Made by a program: the position numbers and the translations under genes
The notes under the pieces: generated by a model
Databases searched by the model: none
Seen by the model: the letters and a program-made list of their open reading frames with translations, nothing else
Told to the model about the DNA's origin: nothing
Part shown: one piece after another, positions 6,745 to 14,975 of the stretch
How the letters are laid out: each line of letters starts with the position of its first letter
Numbering within the stretch: the stretch's first letter is position 1
Assembly (NCBI GenBank): GCA_003963075.1
Contig: RXJV01000001.1
Coordinates: forward strand, 1-64,000
DNA length: 64,000 nucleotides
Reading direction: 5' to 3'
From: Burkholderiales bacterium
Lineage (GTDB): Bacteria; Pseudomonadota; Gammaproteobacteria; Burkholderiales; Burkholderiaceae_C

Positions 6745-9231
6745 ATGTCCAAGTTCCGGATCGCCCCGCTCGGCATCGCCGCGCTGCTGGCGACGCTCAC
6801 CACGCTCAGCCCCGCCGAGGACTACGCGCCACCCGGCGGCTTCGTCAAAGGCAGCGAGCGGCCGTGGTCCTACACGCCGCTGAAGACCGACCTGGCCACA
6901 CCCGCCGTCAAGGCCAAGGCCTGGGTGCGCCAGCCGCTGGACGCCTTCGTGCTGGCCAGGCTGGAGGCCGTGGGGCTGCAGCCCTCGCCCGAGGCCGACC
7001 GCCGGACCTTCATCCGCCGCGCCACGCTGGATGCCTGGGGCCTGCTGCCGACGCCGGAGGAGGTCACCGCCTTTGTCAACGACAAATCACCCCAGGCTCA
7101 CGAAAAGCTGGTCGACCGGCTGCTGGCCTCGCCGCGCTACGGCGAGCGCCAGGCGCGCCGCTGGCTGGACCTCTCCCGCTATGCCGACAGCGACGGCTAC
7201 AACACCGACGGCACCCGGCCCAACATCTGGCGCTACCGCGACTACGTCGTCAACGCCTTCAATGCCGACAAGCCCTTCGACCGCTTCGTGAAGGAGCAGA
7301 TCGCCGGTGACGAGCTGTGGCCCGACAGGACCGAGGCGCTGATCGCCACCGGCTTTTTGCGCAATCTGCCGGACGAGATCAATGCCCGCGACCTGAACCT
7401 GAAAAAGCAGGAGGTCGCCAACGACCTGACCGACACGGTGGCGGCCGTCTTCCTCGGCACGACGCTGGGCTGCGCCCAGTGCCACGACCACAAGACCGAG
7501 AAGATCACCCAGCAGGATTACTACCAGTTCCAGGCCTTCTTCGCCAACACCAGCTGGAAGGACGATGTCTCGCCGCTGACTGGCCAGGCCAAGGCCGACT
7601 ACGACGCCCAGCTCGCGAAATGGGAAGCCGCCACCCAGGACATCCGCGCCCAGCGCGATGCCCTGCTCAAGCCGCTGATCGACAAGCTGGAAAGCGACCG
7701 GCTGTCGGGCTTCGTGCCGGCCACGCGCGAGTCCATCATGAAGCCGGCGTCCGAGCGCAATGCCTACGACCGCTGGATCTACCACCGCAACCTCTGGACC
7801 CTGTCCGGCCGCACCCGCAACGCCGAGAACCAGCTCAAGACCAAGGACAAAGAGGGCTATGCCAAGTACGAGGCCCTGACCGCCGAGCTCAAGAAGTTCG
7901 ATCACCTCAAGCCCAAGGACCCGGGCTATGTGTCGACCATCGTCGAGCTGGGCCCGGACGCGCCGCCGACCAAGGTGCTGTTCAAGGGCATCTATGACCG
8001 GCCGCTGCACGAGGTCCAGCCCGGCCTGCCCGCGCTGCTGACCGACCGGACCACGCTGAGCATCCAGCCCACCGCCACCTCGTCCGGCCGCCGCACCGCG
8101 CTGGCCCAGTGGCTGGTGAGCCCCGACAACGGCCTGACCGCACGCGTCTTCGTCAACCGGCAGTGGCAGCAGTTCTTCGGCCGAGGCATCGTCGAGACGG
8201 TGGCCGACTTCGGCAAGACCGGCAGCAAGCCCACGCACCCCGAGCTGCTCGACAGGCTCGCCGCCGACTTCGTCAAGCAAGGCTGGAGCGTGAAGTCGCT
8301 GCACAAGCAGATCCTGCTGTCCAGCACCTACCGCCAGGCCAGCGCGGCGCGCGACCCCGAGGTGGTCAAGAAAGACCCGGACAACAAGCTGCTGTGGGCC
8401 TTCCCGCGCCAGCGTCTGGAGGCCGAGCAGCTGCGCGACTCGCTGCTGGCTGCGGCCGGCGTGCTGGAGGAAAGGCGCGGCGGCCCGGCGGTGTTCCCGC
8501 CCATCCCGCCCAACTTCGACATCGGCGGCCAGCGCAACCGCTGGCAGGTGTCGGAGGACCCGCGCGACCACCACCGCCGCAGTCTCTACGTGTTCGTGCT
8601 GCGCAACTCGCCCTACCCGCTGCTGGAGACCTTCGACTGGGCCAACCCGCAGTCGCCGCATTTCAAGCGCGACGTGACGACGACGGCGCCCCAGGCCCTG
8701 GCCCTGGTCAATAGCGACCTGGTGCTGGGCTGGAGCCAGGCCCTGGCCGGCCGCGTGATCCAGGAGGCCGGTCCGAACGAAGGCGCGCAAATCGAGCGGG
8801 CCTACGAGATCCTGTTCTCGCGCAAGCCCACGGTCCAGGAGAAGGGCAGGCTGGTGGCCTTCCTGGATGCGCAGGAAAAGCTGCAGGCCGAGCAAGCCGC
8901 AACGGTCAAGAAGACGCATCTGCCGGAAGGCTGGGGCGTGGACCCCAAGCTGGCCAAGCAGATCGACGGCTTCTACAAGGCCGCCTACCAGCGCGAGCCC
9001 GACCGCTACGAGCGCCAGGCCCTGCTGGCCCACCTCGACGCGCAGGCCGCCAAGCGCAGGGGCGGCACACCGGGTGAATCGCCTGACGACGGCGGTGGCA
9101 CGCCGGCCGCGGCGGCCAGCACCTCGCCGGTCAAGGGGCCGGGCAAGGGCCCGAGCAAGGCCCGCGCCGCCGCCTTTGTCGACCTGGTCCACACCCTGGT
9201 CAACACCAACGAATTCACCTACCGCTTCTGA
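6745..9231 (+). CDS. DUF1549/DUF1553 protein (planctomycete-type, PSD1-like)
   Basis: 828 aa with an N-terminal signal peptide (about 24 residues, ending LSPAED). DUF1549 follows (about 60-265), with the signatures RRATLDAWGLLPTPEEV, RYGERQARRWLDLSRYADSD and LGCAQCHDHK; the last is a CxxCH at residues 243-247 that could bind haem c or metal. DUF1553 is in the C-terminal half (about 500-760: ALAQWLVSPDNGLTARVFVN, RQRLEAEQLRDSLLAAAGVL). A Pro/Lys/Gly-rich linker lies near residues 775-805. In Planctomycetes these domains are usually fused to a cytochrome c domain (PSCyt1); none is fused here, but three small cytochromes follow in the operon. The start at 6745 has GGGAGA 5 nt upstream. The biochemical function of the family is unknown. 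The gene looks like a transfer from, or shared ancestry with, Planctomycetes or Verrucomicrobia. Confidence 0.9.
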   Translation: MSKFRIAPLGIAALLATLTTLSPAEDYAPPGGFVKGSERPWSYTPLKTDLATPAVKAKAWVRQPLDAFVLARLEAVGLQPSPEADRRTFIRRATLDAWGLLPTPEEVTAFVNDKSPQAHEKLVDRLLASPRYGERQARRWLDLSRYADSDGYNTDGTRPNIWRYRDYVVNAFNADKPFDRFVKEQIAGDELWPDRTEALIATGFLRNLPDEINARDLNLKKQEVANDLTDTVAAVFLGTTLGCAQCHDHKTEKITQQDYYQFQAFFANTSWKDDVSPLTGQAKADYDAQLAKWEAATQDIRAQRDALLKPLIDKLESDRLSGFVPATRESIMKPASERNAYDRWIYHRNLWTLSGRTRNAENQLKTKDKEGYAKYEALTAELKKFDHLKPKDPGYVSTIVELGPDAPPTKVLFKGIYDRPLHEVQPGLPALLTDRTTLSIQPTATSSGRRTALAQWLVSPDNGLTARVFVNRQWQQFFGRGIVETVADFGKTGSKPTHPELLDRLAADFVKQGWSVKSLHKQILLSSTYRQASAARDPEVVKKDPDNKLLWAFPRQRLEAEQLRDSLLAAAGVLEERRGGPAVFPPIPPNFDIGGQRNRWQVSEDPRDHHRRSLYVFVLRNSPYPLLETFDWANPQSPHFKRDVTTTAPQALALVNSDLVLGWSQALAGRVIQEAGPNEGAQIERAYEILFSRKPTVQEKGRLVAFLDAQEKLQAEQAATVKKTHLPEGWGVDPKLAKQIDGFYKAAYQREPDRYERQALLAHLDAQAAKRRGGTPGESPDDGGGTPAAAASTSPVKGPGKGPSKARAAAFVDLVHTLVNTNEFTYRF

Positions 9232-9239
9232 GGTTTGAG

Positions 9240-10676
9240 ATGAGCCACTCCCATCCTTCCCGCCGCCACTTCCTCGGCACCGCGGCCGGCGCCGCGTCCG
9301 CCGGCGCCTTTGGCCTCGGCTCCCTCGGCGGCCTGAACGCCGCGTTCGCGGCCGAGCTGTTCGACCCCACCACGCCGCGCCAGCCCCACCACACGCCCAA
9401 GGCCAAGTCGGTCATCTGGCTGCACATGGCTGGCGCGCCCAGCACGCTGGACCTGTTCGACTACAAGCCCGAGCTGATCAAGCTGGCCGGCACGCCTCTG
9501 CCCGACAGCTTCGGCAAGGACCTCAAGACCGCCACGGACGGTGGCGTCGGCAACCTCTACGCCAGCAAGCGCACCTGGAAGCAGCACGGCGAGAGCGGCG
9601 CCTGGGTGTCGGACCTGCTCCCCCACATCGCCAAGCAGGTGGACGACATCGCCTTCCTGAAGGGCAGCAAGACCGAGGGCAGCACCCACGTCATCGCGTC
9701 GCTGAAGCTGCACACCGCCGGCCTGGTGCCGGGCCGCCCGGCGCTGGGTTCCTGGGTGCAGTACGGCCTGGGCTCGGCCAATCCCGACCTGCCGGCCTTC
9801 GTCGTGCTGCCCACGGGCGTCGGCGCGGCCGGTGGCGGCCGTGGCGCCGTCATCTGGAGCAGCGGCTTCCTGCCGGCCGCGCTGCAGGGCACGCCCTTCC
9901 GCAAGGGCGACTCGCCCATCCTGCACCTGGCCCGGCCTGACGGCATCACCGAGAAGGAGCAGCGCGCCCAGCTGGACCTGCTGCGCAGCCTCAACGGCGA
10001 CCTCTCCGAGCGCTACCCCGGCGACACCGAACTCGTCGCCCGCGCCAAAAGCTATGACCTGGCCTACCGGATGCAGGTGTCGGCGCCCGAAGCGGTGGAC
10101 TTTGCCAAGGAGACCGAGGCCACCAAGAAGGCCTATGGCATCGGCACCAAGGAGACCGATGAATACGGCACCGCGCTGCTGCGCGCGCGCCGCCTGGTGG
10201 AGCGTGGCGTGCGCTTTGTCCATGTCATCTCTGGCGCGCCAGACAACAGCGTAGACAGCTGGGACGCCCACAACAACCTCGAGAAGAACCATGCGGTGAT
10301 GTGCAAGCAGGTGGACCAGCCGGTCGGCGCGCTGCTGGCCGACCTGAAGGCCCGCGGCCTGCTCGACACGACCCTGGTGGTCTGGGCCTCGGAGTTCGGC
10401 CGCACGCCCTATGGCCAGAGCGGCGATGGCCGTGACCACAACCCCTGGGGCTACACCCAGTGGATCGCCGGCGGCGGCATCAAGCCCGGCACCTATGGCA
10501 GCACCGACCCCATCGGCCTGCGCGCCGAGGCCGGCATCGTCGACACCTACGACCTGCAGGCCACGCTGCTGTGGCAGCTCGGGCTCAACCACAAGAAGCT
10601 GGTCTTCGCCCACCAGGGCCGGGCCGAGAAGGCCACGACCGTGTTCGGCGACGTGATCAAGGAGATCCTGGCTTGA
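9240..10676 (+). CDS. DUF1501 Tat-exported protein
   Basis: 478 aa. It begins with a twin-arginine signal (SRRHFLGTAAGAASAGAFGL). The rest is DUF1501, a branch of the sulfatase/alkaline-phosphatase superfamily, recognised by VIWLHMAGAPSTLDLFDYKP near the N-terminus, FVHVISGAPDNSVDSWDAHN, and the C-terminal VVWASEFGRTPYGQSGDGRD and HNPWGYTQWIAGG. Tat export implies a folded, possibly metal-bound protein in the periplasm. It starts 8 nt after the DUF1549/1553 stop; these two families are almost always neighbours, and the pair is the core of the operon. No substrate is established for the family. Confidence 0.92.
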   Translation: MSHSHPSRRHFLGTAAGAASAGAFGLGSLGGLNAAFAAELFDPTTPRQPHHTPKAKSVIWLHMAGAPSTLDLFDYKPELIKLAGTPLPDSFGKDLKTATDGGVGNLYASKRTWKQHGESGAWVSDLLPHIAKQVDDIAFLKGSKTEGSTHVIASLKLHTAGLVPGRPALGSWVQYGLGSANPDLPAFVVLPTGVGAAGGGRGAVIWSSGFLPAALQGTPFRKGDSPILHLARPDGITEKEQRAQLDLLRSLNGDLSERYPGDTELVARAKSYDLAYRMQVSAPEAVDFAKETEATKKAYGIGTKETDEYGTALLRARRLVERGVRFVHVISGAPDNSVDSWDAHNNLEKNHAVMCKQVDQPVGALLADLKARGLLDTTLVVWASEFGRTPYGQSGDGRDHNPWGYTQWIAGGGIKPGTYGSTDPIGLRAEAGIVDTYDLQATLLWQLGLNHKKLVFAHQGRAEKATTVFGDVIKEILA

Positions 10677-11050
10677 GGTGGCGCGCAACAGCCGGCGTCC
10701 TGCTGCCCCTGCTCGTGGCCGGTACGGTGCTCGCAGCGGCAGACCTGAACGCCGACGACATGCGCGAGGCCGAGGAGACCCTGCACAACCTCGACTCGCA
10801 CATCAGCCTGCAGGACCGCAAGGCCCTGGAGGACGCCAAGCTACTGGCCCGCTACTTCCAGCAGGTGGAGGGCCACTTCAGCGCCAAGGCCGATGCGGCG
10901 CGTGGCGTGGAGTTCTCGCGCGCTTCGCGCGCCCATGCGGCGGCCATCGTCACGGCGGTCGAGACGGGCGACTACGACGCCGCCCAGGACCGCCTGACCG
11001 AGCTGACCCGCAGCTGCAAGGCCTGCCACGAGGTCTACAAAAAGAAATGA
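10673..11050 (+). CDS. Small periplasmic c-type cytochrome (C-terminal CxxCH)
   Basis: The 125-aa protein starts at a TTG (10673-10675) that overlaps the DUF1501 stop (TTGA). This is the only start in frame that gives a full signal peptide (MRWRATAGVLLPLLVAGTVL). The mature part is helical and ends SCKACHEVYKKK, so the single haem site CKACH is at the extreme C-terminus, as in class II cytochromes (c', c556). An upstream in-frame start inside DUF1501 is possible but would bury the signal peptide. It is translationally coupled to DUF1501 and is followed, with a 4-nt overlap, by a second small cytochrome. Confidence 0.82.
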   Translation: MRWRATAGVLLPLLVAGTVLAAADLNADDMREAEETLHNLDSHISLQDRKALEDAKLLARYFQQVEGHFSAKADAARGVEFSRASRAHAAAIVTAVETGDYDAAQDRLTELTRSCKACHEVYKKK

Positions 11051-11433
11051 AAGCCCGCCTGCTCGTCCTGCTGCTGCTGGTGTGCGGCGCCACGTCGTTC
11101 TCTGAAGCGGCCACGCGGCTGCAGTTCAGCGTCTGGATGCGGGCCATCGACAACAAGACGGTCAGCGTGCAAAAGCATCTGGCCGCCGGCCGCGAGGCCG
11201 AGGCCCTGGCCGACGCCCGCGCGCTGCAGCAGCTCTATGCCGACATGGCCGCCTTTTTCGAGCGCGACTACCCCGCCGCCGACGCGGTGGCGATCTCGCG
11301 CGACGGCGAGCGGCTGGCGGCCGCCATCCCGGTGCACCTGGCCACGGGCGATGCGGTGGGCGCGGCCCAGGCCGCACGCGCGATCGCGCTCGCCTGCAAC
11401 GACTGTCACGACCCCTACAAACCCTTGCCCTGA
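11047..11433 (+). CDS. Small periplasmic c-type cytochrome (C-terminal CNDCH)
   Basis: 128 aa with a signal peptide (MKARLLVLLLLVCGATSFSEA) and a helical body. One haem-binding motif, CNDCH, lies ten residues from the end (ALACNDCHDPYKPLP), again the class II cytochrome layout. Its ATG overlaps the stop of the preceding cytochrome gene (ATGA), so the two are made together. Sequence similarity to its neighbour is low apart from the layout, so the pair could form a heterodimer or two steps of an electron relay; that is inference. Confidence 0.82.
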   Translation: MKARLLVLLLLVCGATSFSEAATRLQFSVWMRAIDNKTVSVQKHLAAGREAEALADARALQQLYADMAAFFERDYPAADAVAISRDGERLAAAIPVHLATGDAVGAAQAARAIALACNDCHDPYKPLP

Positions 11434-11439
11434 GGTTTC

Positions 11440-12891
11440 ATGAAGACATTGGCTTTCTCCCTGCTCCTGCTCGCGGGTGCCGCCCAGGCCGCACTCAAGC
11501 CGGGCGACACCGCACCGGACTTCCGCACCACCGCGGCCCTCGCGGGCCAGACCGTGGAGGTGCAGCTCCAGGCCGCGCTGGCCAAGGGGCCGGTGGTCGT
11601 CTACTTCTACCCGGCAGCCTTCACCGGCGGCTGCAACCTGCAGGCCCACGAGTTCGCAGAGAACCTGGCGCGCTTCACCGCGGCGGGGGCCAGCATCATC
11701 GGCGTGTCCGGTGACGGCATCGAGCGCCTGCGCGAGTTCTCGGCCGACCCCGAGACCTGTGCCGGCCGGCTGACCGTGGCCTCCGACGCCCAGGGCCAGA
11801 TCGCGCGCGGCTTCGACATCGCCACCACCGCGACCCCGCCCGGCCGCAAGACCACCCAGGGCCAGGACATCACCCACGCCCGTGCCGAGCGCACCACCTT
11901 CGTCATCGGCAAGGACGGCCGCATCGTCGCCACGGTGGGGAGCGTGTCGCCGGTCGAGAACGTGCAGGCCGCGCTGGCCGCCGTGCAGAAGCTCGCCCCT
12001 GAGCCCTCGCGCACCCGGGCCGTGCCGGGTGTGGTGGCCGAGGGCACGCCCATCGTCGTGCTGGGCGAGGGCTTCAAGGGCACCGAGGGCCCGGTGGGCT
12101 TGCCCGATGGCAGCCTGCTCTTCACCGAAACCCAGGACGCCCGTATCACCCGCATCGGCACCGATGGCCGGCTGTCCACCCACCTGCTGAACTCCAACGG
12201 CGCCAACGGCCTGGGCTTCACGCCGGCGGGCGAACTGGTGGCGGTGCAGGTCAACGACACCCGGGTCGGCACGCTGGGCGAGGGCGCCCGCACGCTGGCC
12301 AGCGGCTGGGGCGGCAAGCCCTTCGGCCGGCCCAACGACCTCGTCGTGGCGCGCGACGGCACGGTGTATTTCACCGACTCGGGCCGCAACCCCAACCAGG
12401 CCGCGCCGGCCGGGGCTCCGGAGCCGGCACCGCCCGCGGTCTACCGCCTGCGCGGCACCCAGCTCGACCGCATCGCGGCCGACATCACCCGCCCCAACGG
12501 CATCCAGCTCAGCCCGGACGAGAAGACCCTCTACGTGGCCGACACCGCCGGTGAGCATGTTTTCGCCTATGCGCTGCAGGCCGACGGCAACCTCGGCCCG
12601 CGGCGCGCCTTCGTCAAACTGGCCGGCTACCGGCAGGCGGCCAATGGCAGCTGGAGCAGCGGCGCCGATGGCCTGGCCGTCGATGCGCAGGGCCGCCTCT
12701 ACGTGGCCACCAACGTCGGCGTCGAGGTGTTCGACGCTGCCGCTCAGGCCCTGGGCGTGATCGCCCTGCCCAAGCAGCCGCAGAACCTGGCCTTTGCCGG
12801 CCCGGACAAGAAGCAGCTCTTCATCGTCGGCCGCGGTGCGGCCTGGCGGATCGACACCCTGGCCCAGGGCTATACCGGGCGTGCCAAGTAG
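11440..12891 (+). CDS. Exported fusion of peroxiredoxin and SMP-30/gluconolactonase-like beta-propeller
   Basis: 483 aa. A signal peptide (MKTLAFSLLLLAGAAQA) precedes an AhpC/TSA-BCP type peroxiredoxin domain (about 20-185) with peroxidatic Cys65 in FYPAAFTGGC. A six-bladed SMP-30/lactonase domain follows (about 200-480). The propeller keeps the usual divalent-metal ligands by position: Glu in GTEGPVGLPDG, Asn in FGRPNDLVVARDG, Asn in RPNGIQLSPDE and Asp in GADGLAVDAQG. Both halves therefore look catalytically competent. The N-terminal half resembles the stand-alone exported peroxiredoxin at 47255-47794. The combination suggests peroxide removal physically tied to a lactone or sugar-type hydrolase in the periplasm. 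It lies in a cytochrome-rich operon, 6 nt after the second cytochrome. Confidence 0.88.
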   Translation: MKTLAFSLLLLAGAAQAALKPGDTAPDFRTTAALAGQTVEVQLQAALAKGPVVVYFYPAAFTGGCNLQAHEFAENLARFTAAGASIIGVSGDGIERLREFSADPETCAGRLTVASDAQGQIARGFDIATTATPPGRKTTQGQDITHARAERTTFVIGKDGRIVATVGSVSPVENVQAALAAVQKLAPEPSRTRAVPGVVAEGTPIVVLGEGFKGTEGPVGLPDGSLLFTETQDARITRIGTDGRLSTHLLNSNGANGLGFTPAGELVAVQVNDTRVGTLGEGARTLASGWGGKPFGRPNDLVVARDGTVYFTDSGRNPNQAAPAGAPEPAPPAVYRLRGTQLDRIAADITRPNGIQLSPDEKTLYVADTAGEHVFAYALQADGNLGPRRAFVKLAGYRQAANGSWSSGADGLAVDAQGRLYVATNVGVEVFDAAAQALGVIALPKQPQNLAFAGPDKKQLFIVGRGAAWRIDTLAQGYTGRAK

Positions 12892-12918
12892 TTCCCTTCC
12901 CCTCACCCACTTCACACC

Positions 12919-13374
12919 ATGAAAACCCAACTCATCGCCCTGGCGGCCCTCGTGCTGGCCACCACCGCCCACGCCCAGCAGGCCCCGAAGCCGGAGCAAC
13001 TCATCAAGTGGCGCCAGTCGGCCTACCAGACGATCGCCTGGAACACGGCACGCGTGAAGGCCAACGTCGACGGCAGCTACAACAAGGACGACGCCGCCCG
13101 CGCGGCGGCGGTGATCGCCGCGCTGGCCAACAGCAACCTCGGCGTGCTGTTCCAAGCCGGCACCGACACCGGCAAGGGCTGGCGCGACACCACGGTCAAG
13201 GCCAATCTGTTCACCGATGCGGCCGGCGTGGGCGAGAAGGCCGCCGCCTTCACCAAGGAAGCCAACGAGCTGGCGCGCCTGACACAGGCCGGTGACGTGG
13301 CGGCCGTGAAGGCCCAGCTGGCGGCGCTGCAGAAGACCTGCAAGGCCTGCCACGACGACTACCGGAACAACTGA
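12919..13374 (+). CDS. Cytochrome c'/c556-like protein
   Basis: 151 aa with a signal peptide (MKTQLIALAALVLATTAHAQ), then a four-helix class II cytochrome body starting KPEQLIKWRQSAYQTIAWN and ending with the haem site CKACH (KTCKACHDDYRNN). It is the clearest cytochrome c' family member of the three small cytochromes in this operon. Proteins of this class bind NO or CO or act as soluble electron carriers. It lies 27 nt after the peroxiredoxin/SMP-30 gene and 9 nt before the lectin-like gene. Confidence 0.9.
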   Translation: MKTQLIALAALVLATTAHAQQAPKPEQLIKWRQSAYQTIAWNTARVKANVDGSYNKDDAARAAAVIAALANSNLGVLFQAGTDTGKGWRDTTVKANLFTDAAGVGEKAAAFTKEANELARLTQAGDVAAVKAQLAALQKTCKACHDDYRNN

Positions 13375-13383
13375 GCCCGCGCC

Positions 13384-14061
13384 ATGAAGACTGCTTTCAT
13401 TGCCGCTGCCTGCGCTCTGGCGGGCCTGGCTCAGGCCCAGACCCCGCCGGCCGCTGCGGCGAGCGCGCCGCCCCCGCCGCCGTTCACCTTCTTCGTCACC
13501 AGTGTCGGGGGCGGGCAGGGGGCCAACTACGGCGGGCTGGACGGCGCCGATGCGCATTGCCAGAAGCTGGCCGACGCCGCCGGCACGCCGTTCAAGACCT
13601 GGCGCGCCTACCTCAGCACCCAGGGGCCGAACGCGGTCAACGCGCGCGACCGCATCGGCAAGGGCCCGTGGACCAATGTGCGCGGCCAGGTCATCGCCCG
13701 GGATGTGGGCCATCTGCACGGCGACACGCTGGAGCAGGCCCAGCTCGGCAGCAACCTCACCCGCAACACCGCGCTGACCGAGAAGGGCGAGCGGCCCAAG
13801 GCGGCCGGCGACACGCCCAATGAGCACGACATCATCACCGGCTCGACGCCCGATGGCCGTGCCTTCGCGGACAGCGCCGACAAGACCTGCCGTAACTACA
13901 GCAGCGGCGCCGAAGACGGTTCAGTGCAACTGGGTCACTTCGACCGCACCGGTGGCGGCAATGCCAGCTGGAACTCGGCCCACGCCAGCCGCGGGTGCAG
14001 CCAGGCCAAACTGGTCAGCACCGGCGGTGCGGGCCTGCTGTACTGCTTCGTGGCGCAATAG
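13384..14061 (+). CDS. Secreted lectin-like protein, last gene of the DUF1549/DUF1501 operon
   Basis: 225 aa with a signal peptide (MKTAFIAAACALAGLAQAQ) and a Pro/Ala linker (PPAAAASAPPPPPF). A Cys-containing globular domain follows, with FFVTSVGGGQGANYGGLDGA, CQKLADAAGTPFKTWRAYLS and a C-terminal NASWNSAHASRGCSQAKL ... GLLYCFVAQ. The layout (Gly-rich start, Trp-Arg-Ala-Tyr core, paired Cys, final aromatic strand) resembles C-type-lectin or endostatin-like folds seen in exported bacterial proteins, including DUF1554-like domains; I cannot name the family with certainty. It may bind a polysaccharide or be a surface partner of the operon's redox enzymes. Confidence 0.75.
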   Translation: MKTAFIAAACALAGLAQAQTPPAAAASAPPPPPFTFFVTSVGGGQGANYGGLDGADAHCQKLADAAGTPFKTWRAYLSTQGPNAVNARDRIGKGPWTNVRGQVIARDVGHLHGDTLEQAQLGSNLTRNTALTEKGERPKAAGDTPNEHDIITGSTPDGRAFADSADKTCRNYSSGAEDGSVQLGHFDRTGGGNASWNSAHASRGCSQAKLVSTGGAGLLYCFVAQ

Positions 14062-14138
14062 TCGGGCGGCGGCACGCGATCCGTGCGCGCCCGTGCCAGG
14101 CCCGGCCTCGGCGGGCGACGCTGAGCACCGCACCAACG

Positions 14139-14160
14139 AAAACGCCACCCGGAGGTGGCG
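14139..14160 (-). terminator. Intrinsic terminator of tRNA-Arg
   Basis: On the minus strand the stem CGCCACC/GGTGGCG (arms 14154-14160 and 14143-14149, loop TCCG) is followed by TTTTCG. It begins 18 nt beyond the CCA end of the tRNA, as expected for a monocistronic tRNA transcript. Confidence 0.75.
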
Positions 14161-14177
14161 CAAGTCGTTGAGGCATC

Positions 14178-14253
14178 TGGCGCGCCCGGCTGGGATCGAA
14201 CCAGCAACCCCTGCCTTCGGAGGGCAGTACTCTATCCATTGAGCTACGGACGC
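14178..14253 (-). tRNA. tRNA-Arg (anticodon CCG)
   Basis: The 76-nt cloverleaf read on the minus strand has acceptor arms GCGTCCG and CGGGCGC (one G-U pair), D-arm GCTC-AATGGAT-AGAG, anticodon stem CTGCC/GGCAG with loop CTCCGAA (anticodon CCG), T-arm containing GGTTCGATCCC, discriminator G and encoded CCA. A TAGAAT-like -10 lies about 11 bp upstream (14264-14269), and an intrinsic terminator follows. It decodes CGG. Confidence 0.97.
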
Positions 14254-14311
14254 GAAGCGCCGCATTCTAACAGCGGGGTTCTACCGCCCCGGGCGCGCCG
14301 AGGGGGCTGCC

Positions 14312-14317
14312 TATAAT
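14312..14317 (+). promoter_or_regulatory. Consensus -10 (TATAAT) upstream of cytochrome c5 gene
   Basis: A perfect TATAAT stands out in GC-rich DNA 72 nt upstream of the cytochrome c5 start. No good -35 is visible at the expected distance. It would give a leader of about 65 nt. Confidence 0.5.
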
Positions 14318-14388
14318 TCGTCGGCTCGATGCGCCCCGTGCAGAGGCGGCGCGAGAAGAACACCGACGAGGATCGACCAGAGGAATCC

Positions 14389-14928
14389 ATGAGCGCCAGC
14401 CCCGATCACGATCACGACGAAGCCCACACCGGACCGATCAAGACCCCCCAGCAGCTTGCCTGGGCCGTGCTGTTCGCCTTCGTGGTGCCGGTGGTCGTCA
14501 TCATCATGCTGGCCAATTACGTCAGCACCGCGGCCAAGCCCGCGGCCGGCACCGGCGCGCTGGACGCCCAGGCGGTGGCCGAGCGGATCGCGCCGGTGGC
14601 GCATGTCCAGGTCAAGAGCGCCAATGACGTCTCGGCGATGAAGACCGGCGAGCAGGTCTTCCAGGCCCAGTGCGCGGCCTGCCATGCCACCGGCGCCGCC
14701 GGTGCGCCCAAGTTTGGTGATGCGGCCGCCTGGGGCCCGCGCCTGAAGAGCGGCGTCGAGGCGCTGCTGAACTCGGCGCTCAAGGGCAAGGGCAATATGG
14801 GCCCGCAGGGCGGCGGCGACTTCTCGGATTTCGAGATCCAGCGTGCCGTGGTCTACATGGCCAACAACGGCGGCGGAAAGTTCGACGAGCCCAAGATGGC
14901 GGCAGCCGCCGCATCGGCCCCGAACTGA
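14389..14928 (+). CDS. Membrane-anchored cytochrome c5 family protein
   Basis: 179 aa from the ATG at 14389 (AGAGGA about 5 nt upstream). A His/Asp-rich cytoplasmic N-terminus (SPDHDHDEAH) is followed by one transmembrane helix (about 25-45, WAVLFAFVVPVVVIIMLANY). The periplasmic class I cytochrome domain has CAACH (QVFQAQCAACHATGAAGAPK) and a distal Met region (GKGNMGPQGG). The family usually carries electrons to terminal oxidases in beta- and gammaproteobacteria. It stands alone, with its own -10 and an intrinsic terminator directly after it. Confidence 0.9.
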   Translation: MSASPDHDHDEAHTGPIKTPQQLAWAVLFAFVVPVVVIIMLANYVSTAAKPAAGTGALDAQAVAERIAPVAHVQVKSANDVSAMKTGEQVFQAQCAACHATGAAGAPKFGDAAAWGPRLKSGVEALLNSALKGKGNMGPQGGGDFSDFEIQRAVVYMANNGGGKFDEPKMAAAAASAPN

Positions 14929-14949
14929 TCGGCCGCCCGCCAGACCCGA

Positions 14950-14975
14950 AAGCCCGCGCCAGCGGGCTTTTTGTT
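14950..14975 (+). terminator. Intrinsic terminator after cytochrome c5 gene
   Basis: Stem AAGCCCGC (14950-14957) / GCGGGCTT (14962-14969) with loop GCCA, followed by a T-rich run TTTGTTTATT. It lies 21 nt after the cytochrome stop and abuts the stop of the convergent gene at 14975. Confidence 0.9.

Noticed and set aside
11035-13827. 930-codon open frame opposite the cytochrome/peroxiredoxin genes
   Set aside because: Shadow of GC-rich genes; it runs across five real gene boundaries and shows only Gly/Arg/Leu-rich filler.
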